From Myxococcales bacterium (GTDB lineage: Bacteria; Myxococcota; Polyangia; Polyangiales; Polyangiaceae), in contig PLXW01000072.1 of NCBI GenBank assembly GCA_003151595.1, positions 1,408 through 47,347 of the forward strand: DNA of 45,940 bases. Reading direction: 5' to 3'. Under the pieces are notes generated by a model. It had not been told where the DNA came from and did no database searches. It saw only the letters and a program-made list of their open reading frames with translations. Made by a program: the position numbers and the translations under genes. Positions 24,718-33,359 of the stretch are shown in pieces (position 1 is the stretch's first letter; the number at the start of each line of letters is the position of its first letter).

Positions 24718-25932
24718 TCAGTGGTCGCACTCCCCACCAATCATGTTCAGCGAGCCGAACGTGGGGACGATGTCGCTCAGCATGCGGCCTTCGATCAGCT
24801 TCGACAGGCCGCCGGTGAGCTGAAAGCAGGGCGGGCGGATGCGAACGCGATACGGCGTCCCGGTCCCGTCCGACACGAGGTAGTAGCCGAGCTCGCCGTT
24901 GCCCCCCTCCGTGTACGAGTAGACCTCTCCCTTGGGAACCTTCGCCCCCTCCATGATCAGCTTGAAGTGCTGGATGGTGGCCTCGATGGTCGTGTAGACG
25001 GCGTGCTTCTCGGGGAGCACGTAGCGCGGGTCGTCGCAGTTCACGGGGCCTTCGTCGGCCATGCGATCGGCGCACTGGAGCAAGATGCGGATGCTCTGAC
25101 GGAGCTCCATCAAGCGCACGAGGAAGCGATCCATGTTGTCGCCCCGCTTGCCGATGGGGACGTCGAACTCGACCTCGTCGTACTTCAAGTACGGGTGCGC
25201 CTTGCGAACGTCGTACGCCACGCCGCTCGCGCGGAGGCACGGGCCCGTCCACGAGAGAGCGACCGCGTCGGATGCGCTCAGCACGCCGACGTTCTCGAGC
25301 CGGTCGATGAAGATCCGGTTCTTGAGGAGCATCGCCTCCCCTTCCTCGACGATGGCGAGGATGCGCGGGAGCGCGAGACGAACCATCTCCTTGAAGCCCG
25401 ACGTGGGCGGCGCCGCCATCCCGCCGATGCGACCGAACGAGTGCGTGAGGCGCGCGCCGGTCTCCTCTTCGAGGATGTCCCACACCATCTCGCGCGCCTT
25501 GACGAACCACAGGAACGGCGTGAACGCGCCGAGCTCCATGGCCATGGCGCCGGTGCACGTCAGGTGATCGCTGATGCGGGCGAGCTCGCCGAGCATCATG
25601 CGGTACCACTGGCAGCGATCGGGCACGACGAGGCCGCACAGCTTCTCGACCGCGAGGGCGTAGCCCACGTTGTTGAGCATCGGCGACACGTAGTTGAGGC
25701 GATCGGCGTACGGAAAGACCTGCGCCCACGTCCCGCGCTCGCACATCTTCTCGAAGCCGCGATGCAGGTAGCCGATCTGAACGTCGGCCTTCACGATCGT
25801 CTCGCCCGAGAGCTCCAGCACCATGCGCACGGTGCCGTGCATCGCAGGGTGCGACGGCCCCATGTTGAGGTGCATCGGCTCGGCGGGGAGCTCGAGCTCA
25901 CCCTCTTCGAGCTCCATGTCCAACGGTTCCAT
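24718..25932 (-). CDS. nuoD: NADH-quinone oxidoreductase subunit D
   Basis: The 404-residue product is the 49-kDa complex I subunit that, with NuoB, forms the quinone pocket. Family blocks are LNMGPSHPAMHGTVRMVLEL near residue 25, then IGYLHRGFEKMCERGTW, then SFGRIGGMAAPPTSGFKE and the C-terminal SLNMIGGECDH. The His and Asp residues that contact quinone in the family fall in these blocks (PSHPAMHG). Length is normal. The ATG at 25932 follows AAGGAAAACGATC and is followed by an acidic leader (MEPLDMELEEGELEL). nuoC ends 11 bp upstream and nuoG starts 24 bp downstream. Confidence 0.95.
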   Translation of the reverse strand: MEPLDMELEEGELELPAEPMHLNMGPSHPAMHGTVRMVLELSGETIVKADVQIGYLHRGFEKMCERGTWAQVFPYADRLNYVSPMLNNVGYALAVEKLCGLVVPDRCQWYRMMLGELARISDHLTCTGAMAMELGAFTPFLWFVKAREMVWDILEEETGARLTHSFGRIGGMAAPPTSGFKEMVRLALPRILAIVEEGEAMLLKNRIFIDRLENVGVLSASDAVALSWTGPCLRASGVAYDVRKAHPYLKYDEVEFDVPIGKRGDNMDRFLVRLMELRQSIRILLQCADRMADEGPVNCDDPRYVLPEKHAVYTTIEATIQHFKLIMEGAKVPKGEVYSYTEGGNGELGYYLVSDGTGTPYRVRIRPPCFQLTGGLSKLIEGRMLSDIVPTFGSLNMIGGECDH

Positions 25933-25943
25933 GATCGTTTTCC

Positions 25944-26537
25944 TTAGGAGGGCTCGACGTCGTTCTTCGAATATTGCTTGCGACCGAAGGCCATTCCTTC
26001 GTCGTCGCGGAACGGCGCCAGCTTGCCGAGCGGCAAGCCCGCTTCTTCTTCCGTGCGGTACGGGATGAGCGGCTGCGTGAGCTGCGCCGGGTAGTCCTTG
26101 CGGAGCGGGTGCCCCTCGAACTCCGGGTACATGAGGATGCGACGCAGGTCCGGGTGACCGCGGAACTTGATGCCGAGCATGTCCCACGTCTCGCGCTCGA
26201 ACCAGTCAGCGCCGATCCACACGCCGCACACCGAATCGATCTCGGCGTTCTCGCCCTCTTCGTCGCCCACGCGCGACTTCAGGCGGACGCGGTGCCCCTT
26301 CTTGATCGAATAGAGGTGCAGCACGACCTCGAAGCGCGGGTTGCGCTCGGGGTAGTCGACGCCGCAGAGATCGACGAGCATGTCGAACGCCATCGACGGG
26401 TCTTCGCGCAACGCCTGACACGCCGCCTTCCAGCGATCCGGACGGAGGACGACCGTGTCGTCGCCGCACTGGCTGTGCGTCTCCAGGATGGCGTCGCCGA
26501 AGCGCGCCTGGAGGAAATCGAGGACGGCCTTGCTCAT
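25944..26537 (-). CDS. nuoC: NADH-quinone oxidoreductase subunit C
   Basis: The 197-residue product is the 30-kDa complex I subunit. It shows the family run SMAFDMLVDLCGVDYPERNPRFEVV, then WIGADWFERETWDMLGIKFRGHPDLRRILMYPE, then FEGHPLRKDYP. The C-terminus ends with RKQYSKNDVEPS, which lies directly before the nuoD leader and recalls the fused NuoCD of enterobacteria, but here the two are separate genes. The ATG at 26537-26535 overlaps the nuoB TGA (ATGA), so translation is coupled. No unusual feature. Confidence 0.95.
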   Translation of the reverse strand: MSKAVLDFLQARFGDAILETHSQCGDDTVVLRPDRWKAACQALREDPSMAFDMLVDLCGVDYPERNPRFEVVLHLYSIKKGHRVRLKSRVGDEEGENAEIDSVCGVWIGADWFERETWDMLGIKFRGHPDLRRILMYPEFEGHPLRKDYPAQLTQPLIPYRTEEEAGLPLGKLAPFRDDEGMAFGRKQYSKNDVEPS

Positions 26538-27112
26538 CGCGCGACCTCGCGCTTGCGGATCGACACCAGGGTGTCCACCGGATCTTCGCGCGGCTTCACG
26601 ATGCCGGGCGTCCGATCGCCGCGGGCGATCTTGTCTTGCAGGAGCATGAGGCCGTCGAGCACCGCTTCGGGGCGCGGAGGACAGCCGGGGACGTAGACGT
26701 CGGTGGGGATGATTTTGTCGATGCCCGCGACCGTCGTGTAGTTGTCGTAGAAGCCGCCGCAGCTGGCGCACGTGCCGAACGCGAGGACGTACTTCGGCTC
26801 CATCATCTGCTCGTAGATGCGCTTGAGCACTGGCCCTTGCCGCTGGCTGATGGTGCCGACGACCCAGAGGAGGTCACTCTGCCGGGGCGAGAAGCGCGGC
26901 GCCTCGGCGCCGAAGCGCGAGATGTCGTAGCGCGGACTGGTGACCGCCATGAACTCCATCCCGCAGCACGCCGTCACGAACGGGTACGCGAAGAGCGAGT
27001 ACTTGCGCGCCCAGCCGAGGAGATCCTCGAGCTTCGTCGTCGCGAATCCGGACTCGGACCCCTCGAGCGCGATGAGGCGGTTGCCTGCGGCGGGAGCCGT
27101 CAGCTCTCCCAT
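26534..27112 (-). CDS. nuoB: NADH-quinone oxidoreductase subunit B
   Basis: The 192-residue product is the PSST-type subunit holding cluster N2, the last in the electron chain to quinone. Its four ligands are visible: the CC pair in VTACCGMEFM, the Cys of FGTCASCGGF, and that of VPGCPPRPE. The extra segment at the N-terminus (GELTAPAAGNRLIALEGSE) is short. The ATG at 27112 lies inside the end of nuoA, with 13 bp shared, and its stop overlaps the nuoC start. Length fits the family. Confidence 0.95.
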   Translation of the reverse strand: MGELTAPAAGNRLIALEGSESGFATTKLEDLLGWARKYSLFAYPFVTACCGMEFMAVTSPRYDISRFGAEAPRFSPRQSDLLWVVGTISQRQGPVLKRIYEQMMEPKYVLAFGTCASCGGFYDNYTTVAGIDKIIPTDVYVPGCPPRPEAVLDGLMLLQDKIARGDRTPGIVKPREDPVDTLVSIRKREVAR

Positions 27113-27462
27113 TCGAGTGCTCCTTTTCTCCAAACGTAAATGAGCGCCACGACGACGACGGCGAGGAACCCGAACATCTCGACGAGGCCGAAGAGGCCCA
27201 GCGAGCGGAACTGAACCGCCCACGGGTAGATGAAGACCGCCTCGATGTCGAAGACGACGAAGAGGATCGCGGTCAGGTAGAACTTCACCGAGAGCTTCAA
27301 GTGCCGGCCGCCGGTGCTCTCCGAGCCGCACTCGAACGGGAGCATTTTCTCCCGCGTGGGGTTCTTCGGACCGAGCAACGTGGCGCCGACGAAGAAGAGA
27401 GAAGCGAGCGACACGGCGACCGCGATGATGAGGAACATCGGGCCGTAGATGTGGAAGAGCAT
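27100..27462 (-). CDS. nuoA: NADH-quinone oxidoreductase subunit A
   Basis: The 120-residue membrane subunit has three hydrophobic helices (about residues 8-28, 62-80 and 88-112). The conserved loop LPFECGSESTGGRHLKLSVKFYLTAILFVVFDIEAVFIYPWA holds the Cys-44 and Glu/Asp positions typical of NuoA. It is the first gene of the nuo operon. The upstream 162 bp, shared with the divergent lipoprotein gene at 27625, should hold its promoter; it contains an A-rich patch around 27505-27530 with short CCGC-GGAAAA / CCGCAAAA repeats. I see no clear operator there. Confidence 0.95.
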   Translation of the reverse strand: MLFHIYGPMFLIIAVAVSLASLFFVGATLLGPKNPTREKMLPFECGSESTGGRHLKLSVKFYLTAILFVVFDIEAVFIYPWAVQFRSLGLFGLVEMFGFLAVVVVALIYVWRKGALEWES

Positions 27463-27624
27463 GCGTGCGTGCCTTCTGGGGAACCAGCTGAGGTGCGCGG
27501 AACCGCGGAAAATACCGCAAAACCGCGCGTTTCTGGCTCCTGGGATCTAGTGAACAGGCGTTCGCATGTCAACGCGCGTGACGCGACGACGGCGCGCCGC
27601 GAGCCCGCGTGCTAAACGCGGCTG

Positions 27625-28653
27625 ATGGCGAACCGGACGTGGATGTTCGTTTCTCGCGTCTTCCTTCGCGCCGTCGTTCCCGTGAGCGTGGCGGTGGGGA
27701 GCAGCGTCGTCGGGGCGGCGTGCGAGTCCTCCGGGAACGTGGGCGTGAGCGACGCGGGGACCAACCTCGGCATCTTGCCGGACGGGAACGTGGCGGTGAT
27801 CGACGGACAGTCGAAGGAACCGGGGTTCGCGTGCGCGTTCCTCCAGCGCTCGACGTTCGTGTGCCCCGACGTGACGCTCGCGCCGACGGCGTGGGAAGCG
27901 CAGTGCGTCGACGGCGACGACTGCAAGTCGCGCGTGAACGGCAGCTCGAGCGTCGCCGGGTGCACGCAGACGACCGAGTACCAGGCGGTGAATTTTCTCA
28001 CGAGCACGTGCGCGGGGTGGAAAGCGTCCGGCGGGACCGAGCCCACGATCGACAGCGGGGCGCCTGCGGCCTGCGCGCCAGGCGTTCTCCCCTTCACGCC
28101 GAAGTGGCACGCGCCGCGCGCGAAGAGCACGGCGTGCACGAAGGTGCAGATCGATGCGTACCGGCAATGCCTCGACGACTCGGCCAGCGCGCTCAATCCG
28201 CCGTCGTGCGCTTCGTTCACGACGTCGGTCTCGGCCGCCGATCAATCGTGCCTGACGTGTCTCCAGTCGAACGAGTCGGACGCCACGTACGGGCCGCTCA
28301 TTCACTTGCCGACCGAGACCTTGCTCAACGTCGCCGGATGCATCGCGCTCGCGGAGGGGAAGACCGACGGCTCGGGGTGCGGCGGGGCGCTCTCGGCCGA
28401 AGAACAGTGCGATCGCACGCAGTGCTTGCCGGTGTGCCCGACGGCGACGGCCAGCGAGCTCGCGACTGAGCAGGCATGCGAGAAGGCGGCGGACACGGGC
28501 GCGTGCGCGACGTACGAGAAGCCGGCCGAGTGCGCCGGCGCGATCGAGGAGAGCGACGCCGGGGCCGCAGGTCAGAACTGCTTCGGGCTACCGAGCGGCT
28601 CGGGCGACGCCGTGTTCGAAGCGGTCGCCATGGCCTTCTGCGGCGGCGGCTGA
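27625..28653 (+). CDS. Cys-rich secreted/lipid-anchored protein
   Basis: The 342-residue product has a signal peptide and Cys-33 in VVGAAC-ESS, a plausible lipobox. The mature part is poor in motifs but contains about 20 Cys in evenly spaced short blocks (CAGWKASG, ACAPGVLP, CTKVQIDAYRQCLDD, CLTCLQSNES, CLPVCPTATA, ACEKAADTGAC). This suggests a disulfide-rich, possibly repeated small-domain protein acting outside the cell. Similar proteins are frequent in Polyangia; no function is known to me. It is divergent from nuoA. Its last 66 bp overlap, on the opposite strand, the end of the membrane protein gene at 28588. Confidence 0.7.
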   Translation: MANRTWMFVSRVFLRAVVPVSVAVGSSVVGAACESSGNVGVSDAGTNLGILPDGNVAVIDGQSKEPGFACAFLQRSTFVCPDVTLAPTAWEAQCVDGDDCKSRVNGSSSVAGCTQTTEYQAVNFLTSTCAGWKASGGTEPTIDSGAPAACAPGVLPFTPKWHAPRAKSTACTKVQIDAYRQCLDDSASALNPPSCASFTTSVSAADQSCLTCLQSNESDATYGPLIHLPTETLLNVAGCIALAEGKTDGSGCGGALSAEEQCDRTQCLPVCPTATASELATEQACEKAADTGACATYEKPAECAGAIEESDAGAAGQNCFGLPSGSGDAVFEAVAMAFCGGG

Positions 28654-29316
28654 GGCCACGGCGCGCGCTTCGATCTCTTTGAGCTCGCGCGCGCGCTTCG
28701 ACGCGATCGCCTCGTGCAGCGCGCGGCGCGACGCATCGCAGTCGAACATGTAGAAGAACCAGGCCACGTCGCCGATGACCCCGCTGTAGAAGCCGAGCTT
28801 GAGGCCGAAGAGGATCAGCACGTAGGGCAGGATCAACGCGCAGCCCGCGAGCACTCCGAGCATCTTCGGCGCATTCGGGAACTCGCCCGCTTCATTCAGC
28901 GCACCGTTGATCCCGTCGCAGAGCCGCAGCTGAAGCTGGATGTGCCAGTAGGGCAACGGGAAGATCGTGCGCGCGACGGCGCCGAGCGGCGAGTGCACGA
29001 CCCGATTGCGGAGCGGCACCGTGGTCCACGCCGAGTACGTCCAGCAGTAGAGCGCGACCGACGCCAGCGCGAGGACGCCGAAGGTCAGGAGCTCCACCGA
29101 GTCGCGCGACTGCGGCGTCAGACCGAAGCGCTGCCACCGGTAGAACACGAACCGCAGCGGCACCGCGGCGGCCGCGAGCGCCACGAACACCCACTTGATG
29201 TCCTCACCCGGCACCCGCACGTGCGAGACGGCACGAGGCGCGTCGCCGTCGGCGGTCACCGGTGCCGCGTACGGGTTGTACTCGGGCGGCGGAGGCGGGA
29301 GCGGCGACGGAGTCAT
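28588..29316 (-). CDS. Membrane protein of unknown function (DUF4328-like topology)
   Basis: The 242-residue product starts with a Pro-rich cytoplasmic leader (PSPLPPPPPEYNPYAAP). It has hydrophobic segments at about residues 40-57, 75-95 and 160-190, with an aromatic loop IFPLPYWHIQLQLRLCDGIN between them. The C-terminal ~50 residues are charged (SKRARELKEIEARA). A Pro-rich leader followed by several helices and a Trp-rich loop resembles DUF4328-type proteins, but I cannot confirm this by eye. The ATG at 29316 is the first start after the poor upstream frame. Its 3' end overlaps that of the convergent lipoprotein gene by 66 bp, which is unusual. Confidence 0.6.
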   Translation of the reverse strand: MTPSPLPPPPPEYNPYAAPVTADGDAPRAVSHVRVPGEDIKWVFVALAAAAVPLRFVFYRWQRFGLTPQSRDSVELLTFGVLALASVALYCWTYSAWTTVPLRNRVVHSPLGAVARTIFPLPYWHIQLQLRLCDGINGALNEAGEFPNAPKMLGVLAGCALILPYVLILFGLKLGFYSGVIGDVAWFFYMFDCDASRRALHEAIASKRARELKEIEARAVASAAAAEGHGDRFEHGVARAAR

Positions 29317-29414
29317 CGACGATCGCAAGTGTGGCCGAAGGGGCGCCGCTCCTCGATACACCCGTTTGGATGACGTGCCGACGGCTGGACGACAGGCCGA
29401 GGGCGGCCGGAGAC

Positions 29415-30563
29415 TCAGCCCGGGTTGCTCTTCATCGAGTCGCGACGCTTGGTCTCGACCTTGCGCGCGCGCCACGCCGTGAGCGACGGGCCGAGCGCGG
29501 CTTCGATCTGCCGCACCTCATCGGAGAGATCGCGCTCGGCGACCCCCGCGTCGAGCGCGTCGCGCACGCAGGCGTAGGCCGCGACATAGCGCTCGCGCTT
29601 CAAGAAAGCGCGCGCCAGCGGCGGCATCACGTCGGCCGCGGGCCCTCCGAACGCGAGCGCGCGCCGCAGCGGGCCGATGGCCTCGCCCGCGCGATCGTTC
29701 AAGAGGAGCGCCTCGCCGAGCCGACGGAACAGCTCCGCCGCCGCGACCCCTTCTTGCGCGTACTGAATCCCGATGCGGAACACTTCCTCGGCCTGCTCCA
29801 CCTCGCCGAGGTGAACGCACGCCGACCCGAGCAACCCCAGCCCCTTGGCGATGAGCGAGCGCGCGTCGGCGCCGAGCATCTGACCTTCGGGCGTGCGGAG
29901 GAAGATCGCCAGCGGAGCGGGCCACGCGCCGAGGAGCGCGATGACCTTCGGCCACTCTTTTCGAATCGCGGCCGCTTCGGCCTCGGCCACCTTCGAGAGA
30001 TCGATCGCGCTTCGAGCGCCGGTCGCGACCCGATCGAGCTCCTCGCGCACCAGCGCGCGGATGCGCATCCGGAACGTGTCGAGGTCGAACGACTCTTCTT
30101 CGCCGTCATGCAACATGACGAGCTCGGTGCGCTTCCCTTCGAGCACCAGCTTCCGGAGCGAGTAGCCGTAGAGCGGCGCGAGGAGCAGGTAACGAACGCC
30201 GATGTAGAGCTGGATCGCTTCGACGTCGGTCTCGCGCGACGGGCGCGGCGCTTCGCGATCTTCCTCGACGAGCAGCGCGCCGACGAGGCGACGGCGGAAG
30301 TCGGCCAGCGTCAGGCGCTGCGGATCGAGATCGCCGTCGTTCTCGCCGACGCCGACCACGAAATCGACCAGCGTCTGATCCGGGCTGCGCCGGTCGACCG
30401 TGAGGGCCGTGATCCGCGCGCCGACGATGATCGAGAACGCGAAGAACCGCTCGCCGACGATCTCGCACAGCGCCTGGAAGCTGCCGATGCCTTCGCCGAT
30501 GCGCTCGAACCATCCGTCAGTGCGGAGCGCGTCGAGCGAGAATTCTTTGCGCTTTTCCGACAT
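29415..30563 (-). CDS. TPR-containing protein, unknown function
   Basis: The 382-residue product has an N-terminal part of about 200 residues with no recognised motif (ERIGEGIGSFQALCEIVGERFF, later ETDVEAIQLYIGVRYLLLAPLYG). A C-terminal half made of TPR-like helical pairs follows: LLGSACVHLGEVEQAEEVFRIG, then AAELFRRLGEALLLNDRAGEA, then PPLARAFLKRERYVAAYACVRDAL. It is probably a cytoplasmic scaffold or adaptor. I set the start at the ATG at 30563 (MSEKRKEF); the frame to 30581 adds six residues. The gene lies 71 bp after the TIGR02757 gene on the same strand. Confidence 0.65.
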   Translation of the reverse strand: MSEKRKEFSLDALRTDGWFERIGEGIGSFQALCEIVGERFFAFSIIVGARITALTVDRRSPDQTLVDFVVGVGENDGDLDPQRLTLADFRRRLVGALLVEEDREAPRPSRETDVEAIQLYIGVRYLLLAPLYGYSLRKLVLEGKRTELVMLHDGEEESFDLDTFRMRIRALVREELDRVATGARSAIDLSKVAEAEAAAIRKEWPKVIALLGAWPAPLAIFLRTPEGQMLGADARSLIAKGLGLLGSACVHLGEVEQAEEVFRIGIQYAQEGVAAAELFRRLGEALLLNDRAGEAIGPLRRALAFGGPAADVMPPLARAFLKRERYVAAYACVRDALDAGVAERDLSDEVRQIEAALGPSLTAWRARKVETKRRDSMKSNPG

Positions 30564-30634
30564 GTTCGCGTGAAGCCTCAAGGTCGCACGAAGGGGCGGG
30601 TCGCGTCGAGGGTCACGTCCTCCTCACGTCCTCC

Positions 30635-31522
30635 TCACGTCCAGTGACGGCATACCCCAAGCACACCGCAACCTTCACAGCGCTTCGCGTCCTTCCGTGA
30701 AGGGCAGCGCTGGAGCATTCCCATGTGGCAAAGGGCGAAATCGTATTTCACCGGATCCTTGGCGTCGAAGCGAGCGAGAGCGCGCGTGATCTCTTCGGTC
30801 GTCTTCCACGAGAGGTCGTCGCGCCGGGTGAAGCCGAGGTTCCGCGAGAGCTTGTGGATGTGTGTGTCGACCGGACAGAGGAGAACGCTCGGCGGCACGA
30901 GCGACGACCAGAGACCGAGATCGACGCCGTCAGCGGGGCGGACCATCCAGCGCAAGTAGAGGAGGAGGCGCTTCGAGCCGCTGCCGCCGCGCGGATCGGG
31001 GAGCAAGTGAGACGGGCCACGGCGGGCCGTGGTCTTGATGGCTCGCGCGAGTCCCCCTTCGTCGCGGATGCGGGCGCAAAACGCGGCGAGCGTCTCGCGG
31101 AGATCGGCTTTTTGCGAGGCGAGGTCGTGCGCGAAGGCATGACCGAGAGAGCCGTGGGCGCGTTGAACGATCCGCGCGCCGACGACGAGCTGCGCGATGT
31201 CCTCGCCGCGAAAGACGCGATGAACCCAGCCGCGCATCGCGGCGTTCGTCGCCTTCGCGTCGTCGGCACGCTGGGCGGGGTGATCACCGAGGCGCGCCAG
31301 CGCTTCGTCGAGCTTGGCGCGGATCGTCTTCACGTTGCCGAACGCGATGCACGCCGCGACGAGGCCGACGATCTCTTGGTCGAGCGGATCGGTGAACCGA
31401 TGAACGACGCCCACGGGGTCACGCGCCAGTCGCGCCGCCACGTCGCAGTGCGCGCGCACCTCGTCGAGCGCGACGCCGATCGCGCGATCGCGATCTTCCC
31501 GCACGACCGCCAATCTCTTCAT
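30635..31522 (-). CDS. TIGR02757 (DUF2400) family protein
   Basis: The 295-residue product matches the TIGR02757 family, which has a helix-hairpin-helix/endonuclease III-like fold, though activity has not been established. Signature parts are DPLDQEIVGLVAACIAFGNV near residue 47, then KRLLLYLRWMVRPADGVDLGLW, then VDTHIHKLSRNLGFT and DPVKYDFALCHMGMLQRCPS. Three further Cys follow (RCEGCGVLGVC), possible iron-sulfur or zinc ligands as in EndoIII relatives. It lies 7 bp after the stop of the ScfR-type regulator gene, so the two are likely one transcript. A DNA repair role is inferred from the fold. Confidence 0.85.
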   Translation of the reverse strand: MKRLAVVREDRDRAIGVALDEVRAHCDVAARLARDPVGVVHRFTDPLDQEIVGLVAACIAFGNVKTIRAKLDEALARLGDHPAQRADDAKATNAAMRGWVHRVFRGEDIAQLVVGARIVQRAHGSLGHAFAHDLASQKADLRETLAAFCARIRDEGGLARAIKTTARRGPSHLLPDPRGGSGSKRLLLYLRWMVRPADGVDLGLWSSLVPPSVLLCPVDTHIHKLSRNLGFTRRDDLSWKTTEEITRALARFDAKDPVKYDFALCHMGMLQRCPSRKDAKRCEGCGVLGVCRHWT

Positions 31523-31529
31523 TGGCGCT

Positions 31530-33164
31530 TCATTCGTCCTCGCGCCCGTCGCGCTTTCGCAGCTGCACCAGCTCGCTGCGCGTCGCGACCATCGGCGAGA
31601 ACACGTTGTCCTTCTTCGTGTACTCGTCGACCGTGAACGCGAACTTGTAGCTCGGCGCCGCGCGCTGCGAGCAGTCGGTTCGCTCGCAGAAGCGGCACGA
31701 GATCCCGACCGGCACGGCGACGCGATCGTAGTCCTGCGGGATCGGCATCCCGTCGGCGTACGCCAGGTGCTTGGCCGCGTCGGCGTGCGTGCCGAGGCCG
31801 ATGCCGTACACCGTCCCGCGCATCACGCTCCCGGCTTCCGGCTGGAGCACGACCTTCGCGAAGCAGAAGTAGCGCGAGCCGTCAGGGAACACCGAGTACT
31901 GCCGCGTGAGCATGCCGGGCGTGAGAAACGCCATGTGCACGGCCCACTTCGGACACGAGCCGGTGCCCGACGGAAAGCGGATGCCGGTGGCGGCGTAGCG
32001 CTTCGAGATGTTGCCGCCGATGTCGCTTCGCAAGAAGTGCATCGGGATGCCGCGCCGCTTCGGATCGGAGAGGTTGCAGATGCGGTGCGCCACCGCCTCG
32101 TACGACATCTCGAACATGTCGCTGAGGAGCTCGACGTCGTAGCGGGTGCGGTTCACCTCGCGGAAGAAGTCGTCGTACGGAAGGAGGAGCGCGCCGGCGA
32201 AGTAGTTCGCCAGGTGGATCTTCACCAGCTTCGGCGTCTCGGCGTGGCGCGCGCGGAAGCGGAGCATCTCCGGCACGAGCTTCGGGCTGTGATCGATGAG
32301 GCGAAGGCCGATCGTGTGCGCGAGCTGGAACTTCAAGCGCTGCTCGAGGAGATTCGTGCTGAGCGTGAGCGTCCCCTTGTCGGCGTCGTAGCGGCGGATG
32401 ACGCTCGCCTCGCGCGTCGTCGGCGGGAGGATGTCGACCTTCACGCCGAGACGCTCGAGCGCGCGCGAGATGTCGTCGCTCACGATCCGCCGTCCCCATC
32501 CGCCGTCGCGTCGCAAGCCGGCCGCGGCGTCTTCGAGACCGGGGAAGAAGTTCTCGTTCTCCTGGAGAAAGTCGATCACCTCGTCGAACGGCGTGTAGTG
32601 GAAGAGCAGGTCGTCACCGGCCGAGCGCGCGGCGATCACCGCCGGCGCCCCGGCGATCGATCCCGTCCCCTCCCCTTCGGGCAGGTCGGGCGTCGACAGC
32701 TCCTTGGCCAGCGCGTGCTTCTCCGCTTCGTCACGCTCGGCGCGATGAAGCGCGACGAGGAGCTGATCGAGCTGCGTGCGCGCGTTCTTGTACAGGTTGA
32801 AGAGCGCCGTGATCGTCGTCGCCGCCTTCGGCTCCGCGCTCAGCGTGCGGAGGTCCTCTTCGGTGATCGCCAGCGATCGCAGGAGCGGCTCGTCGAGGAG
32901 CTTGGCCAGCGAGTCTTCGACGCGCGCCTCGCCCAGCGACGCCATGAACGGCTCGAGCTCGATCCCGAACAGCTCGAGCGCCTTCCAGAGGAGAGGGAGC
33001 TGAACGCTCCGCTTCCCCTTCTCGATCAGGTTCATGTACGCGGCGCTCACGCCGAGCTTGCGCGCGACGTCGGCCTGCTGGAGCTCGCGCTCGATCCGCA
33101 GCTCGCGAAGACGACGGCCGATGTTGGCGTTGATTTTCGTCGGCGCGGATGGGTTGGCGACCAT
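31530..33164 (-). CDS. ScfR/RamB-type transcriptional regulator (XRE HTH + ImmA/IrrE-like + DUF2083)
   Basis: The 544-residue product opens with an XRE helix-turn-helix (residues ~13-68: LRELRIERELQQADVARKLG then AAYMNLIEKGKRS). A DUF955/IrrE-like region follows (about 300-400), whose metalloprotease HExxH is degenerate (LAHTIGLRL). The C-terminal DUF2083 region carries FLRSDIGGNISKRYAATGI and a Cys cluster, CRFCERTDCSQRAAPS. Relatives such as RamB of corynebacteria and ScfR act on acetate, propionate and other short-chain acyl-CoA use. The protein is divergent from 3-hydroxybutyryl-CoA dehydrogenase, and a perfect palindrome lies 20 bp upstream of its start, so autoregulation and control of the neighbour are plausible. 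The ATG at 33164 (MVANPSAP) directly precedes the HTH. Confidence 0.9.
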   Translation of the reverse strand: MVANPSAPTKINANIGRRLRELRIERELQQADVARKLGVSAAYMNLIEKGKRSVQLPLLWKALELFGIELEPFMASLGEARVEDSLAKLLDEPLLRSLAITEEDLRTLSAEPKAATTITALFNLYKNARTQLDQLLVALHRAERDEAEKHALAKELSTPDLPEGEGTGSIAGAPAVIAARSAGDDLLFHYTPFDEVIDFLQENENFFPGLEDAAAGLRRDGGWGRRIVSDDISRALERLGVKVDILPPTTREASVIRRYDADKGTLTLSTNLLEQRLKFQLAHTIGLRLIDHSPKLVPEMLRFRARHAETPKLVKIHLANYFAGALLLPYDDFFREVNRTRYDVELLSDMFEMSYEAVAHRICNLSDPKRRGIPMHFLRSDIGGNISKRYAATGIRFPSGTGSCPKWAVHMAFLTPGMLTRQYSVFPDGSRYFCFAKVVLQPEAGSVMRGTVYGIGLGTHADAAKHLAYADGMPIPQDYDRVAVPVGISCRFCERTDCSQRAAPSYKFAFTVDEYTKKDNVFSPMVATRSELVQLRKRDGREDE

Positions 33165-33183
33165 TCGAAGTCTCTAGCACCAG

Positions 33184-33207
33184 TTTACAAGTCACTTTAC
33201 TTGTAAA
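33184..33207. promoter_or_regulatory. Candidate operator: perfect inverted repeat upstream of the ScfR-type gene
   Basis: TTTACAAGT at 33184-33192 and ACTTGTAAA at 33199-33207 are exact reverse complements with a 6-nt spacer. AT-rich symmetric sites stand out in this GC-rich DNA. It lies 20 bp before the start codon of the XRE-family regulator and about 150 bp before the divergent hbd-like gene. RamB sites of corynebacteria are also AT-rich palindromes of this general kind, so autoregulation is the natural guess. The binding protein is inferred. Confidence 0.6.
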
Positions 33208-33359
33208 GTGCTCGGCTAATGCTTGTCAATCGCGTCAATCAGGTGAATATGCCTACAAGACGCGGTTGCGAAGCGATTCACACTGCGTCGCGTTGAAGTC
33301 AAATCAGTCAATCGGTCAACGCTTCGAACGGGTTTCGAAGACACTTCGGGAGGTCCGCG

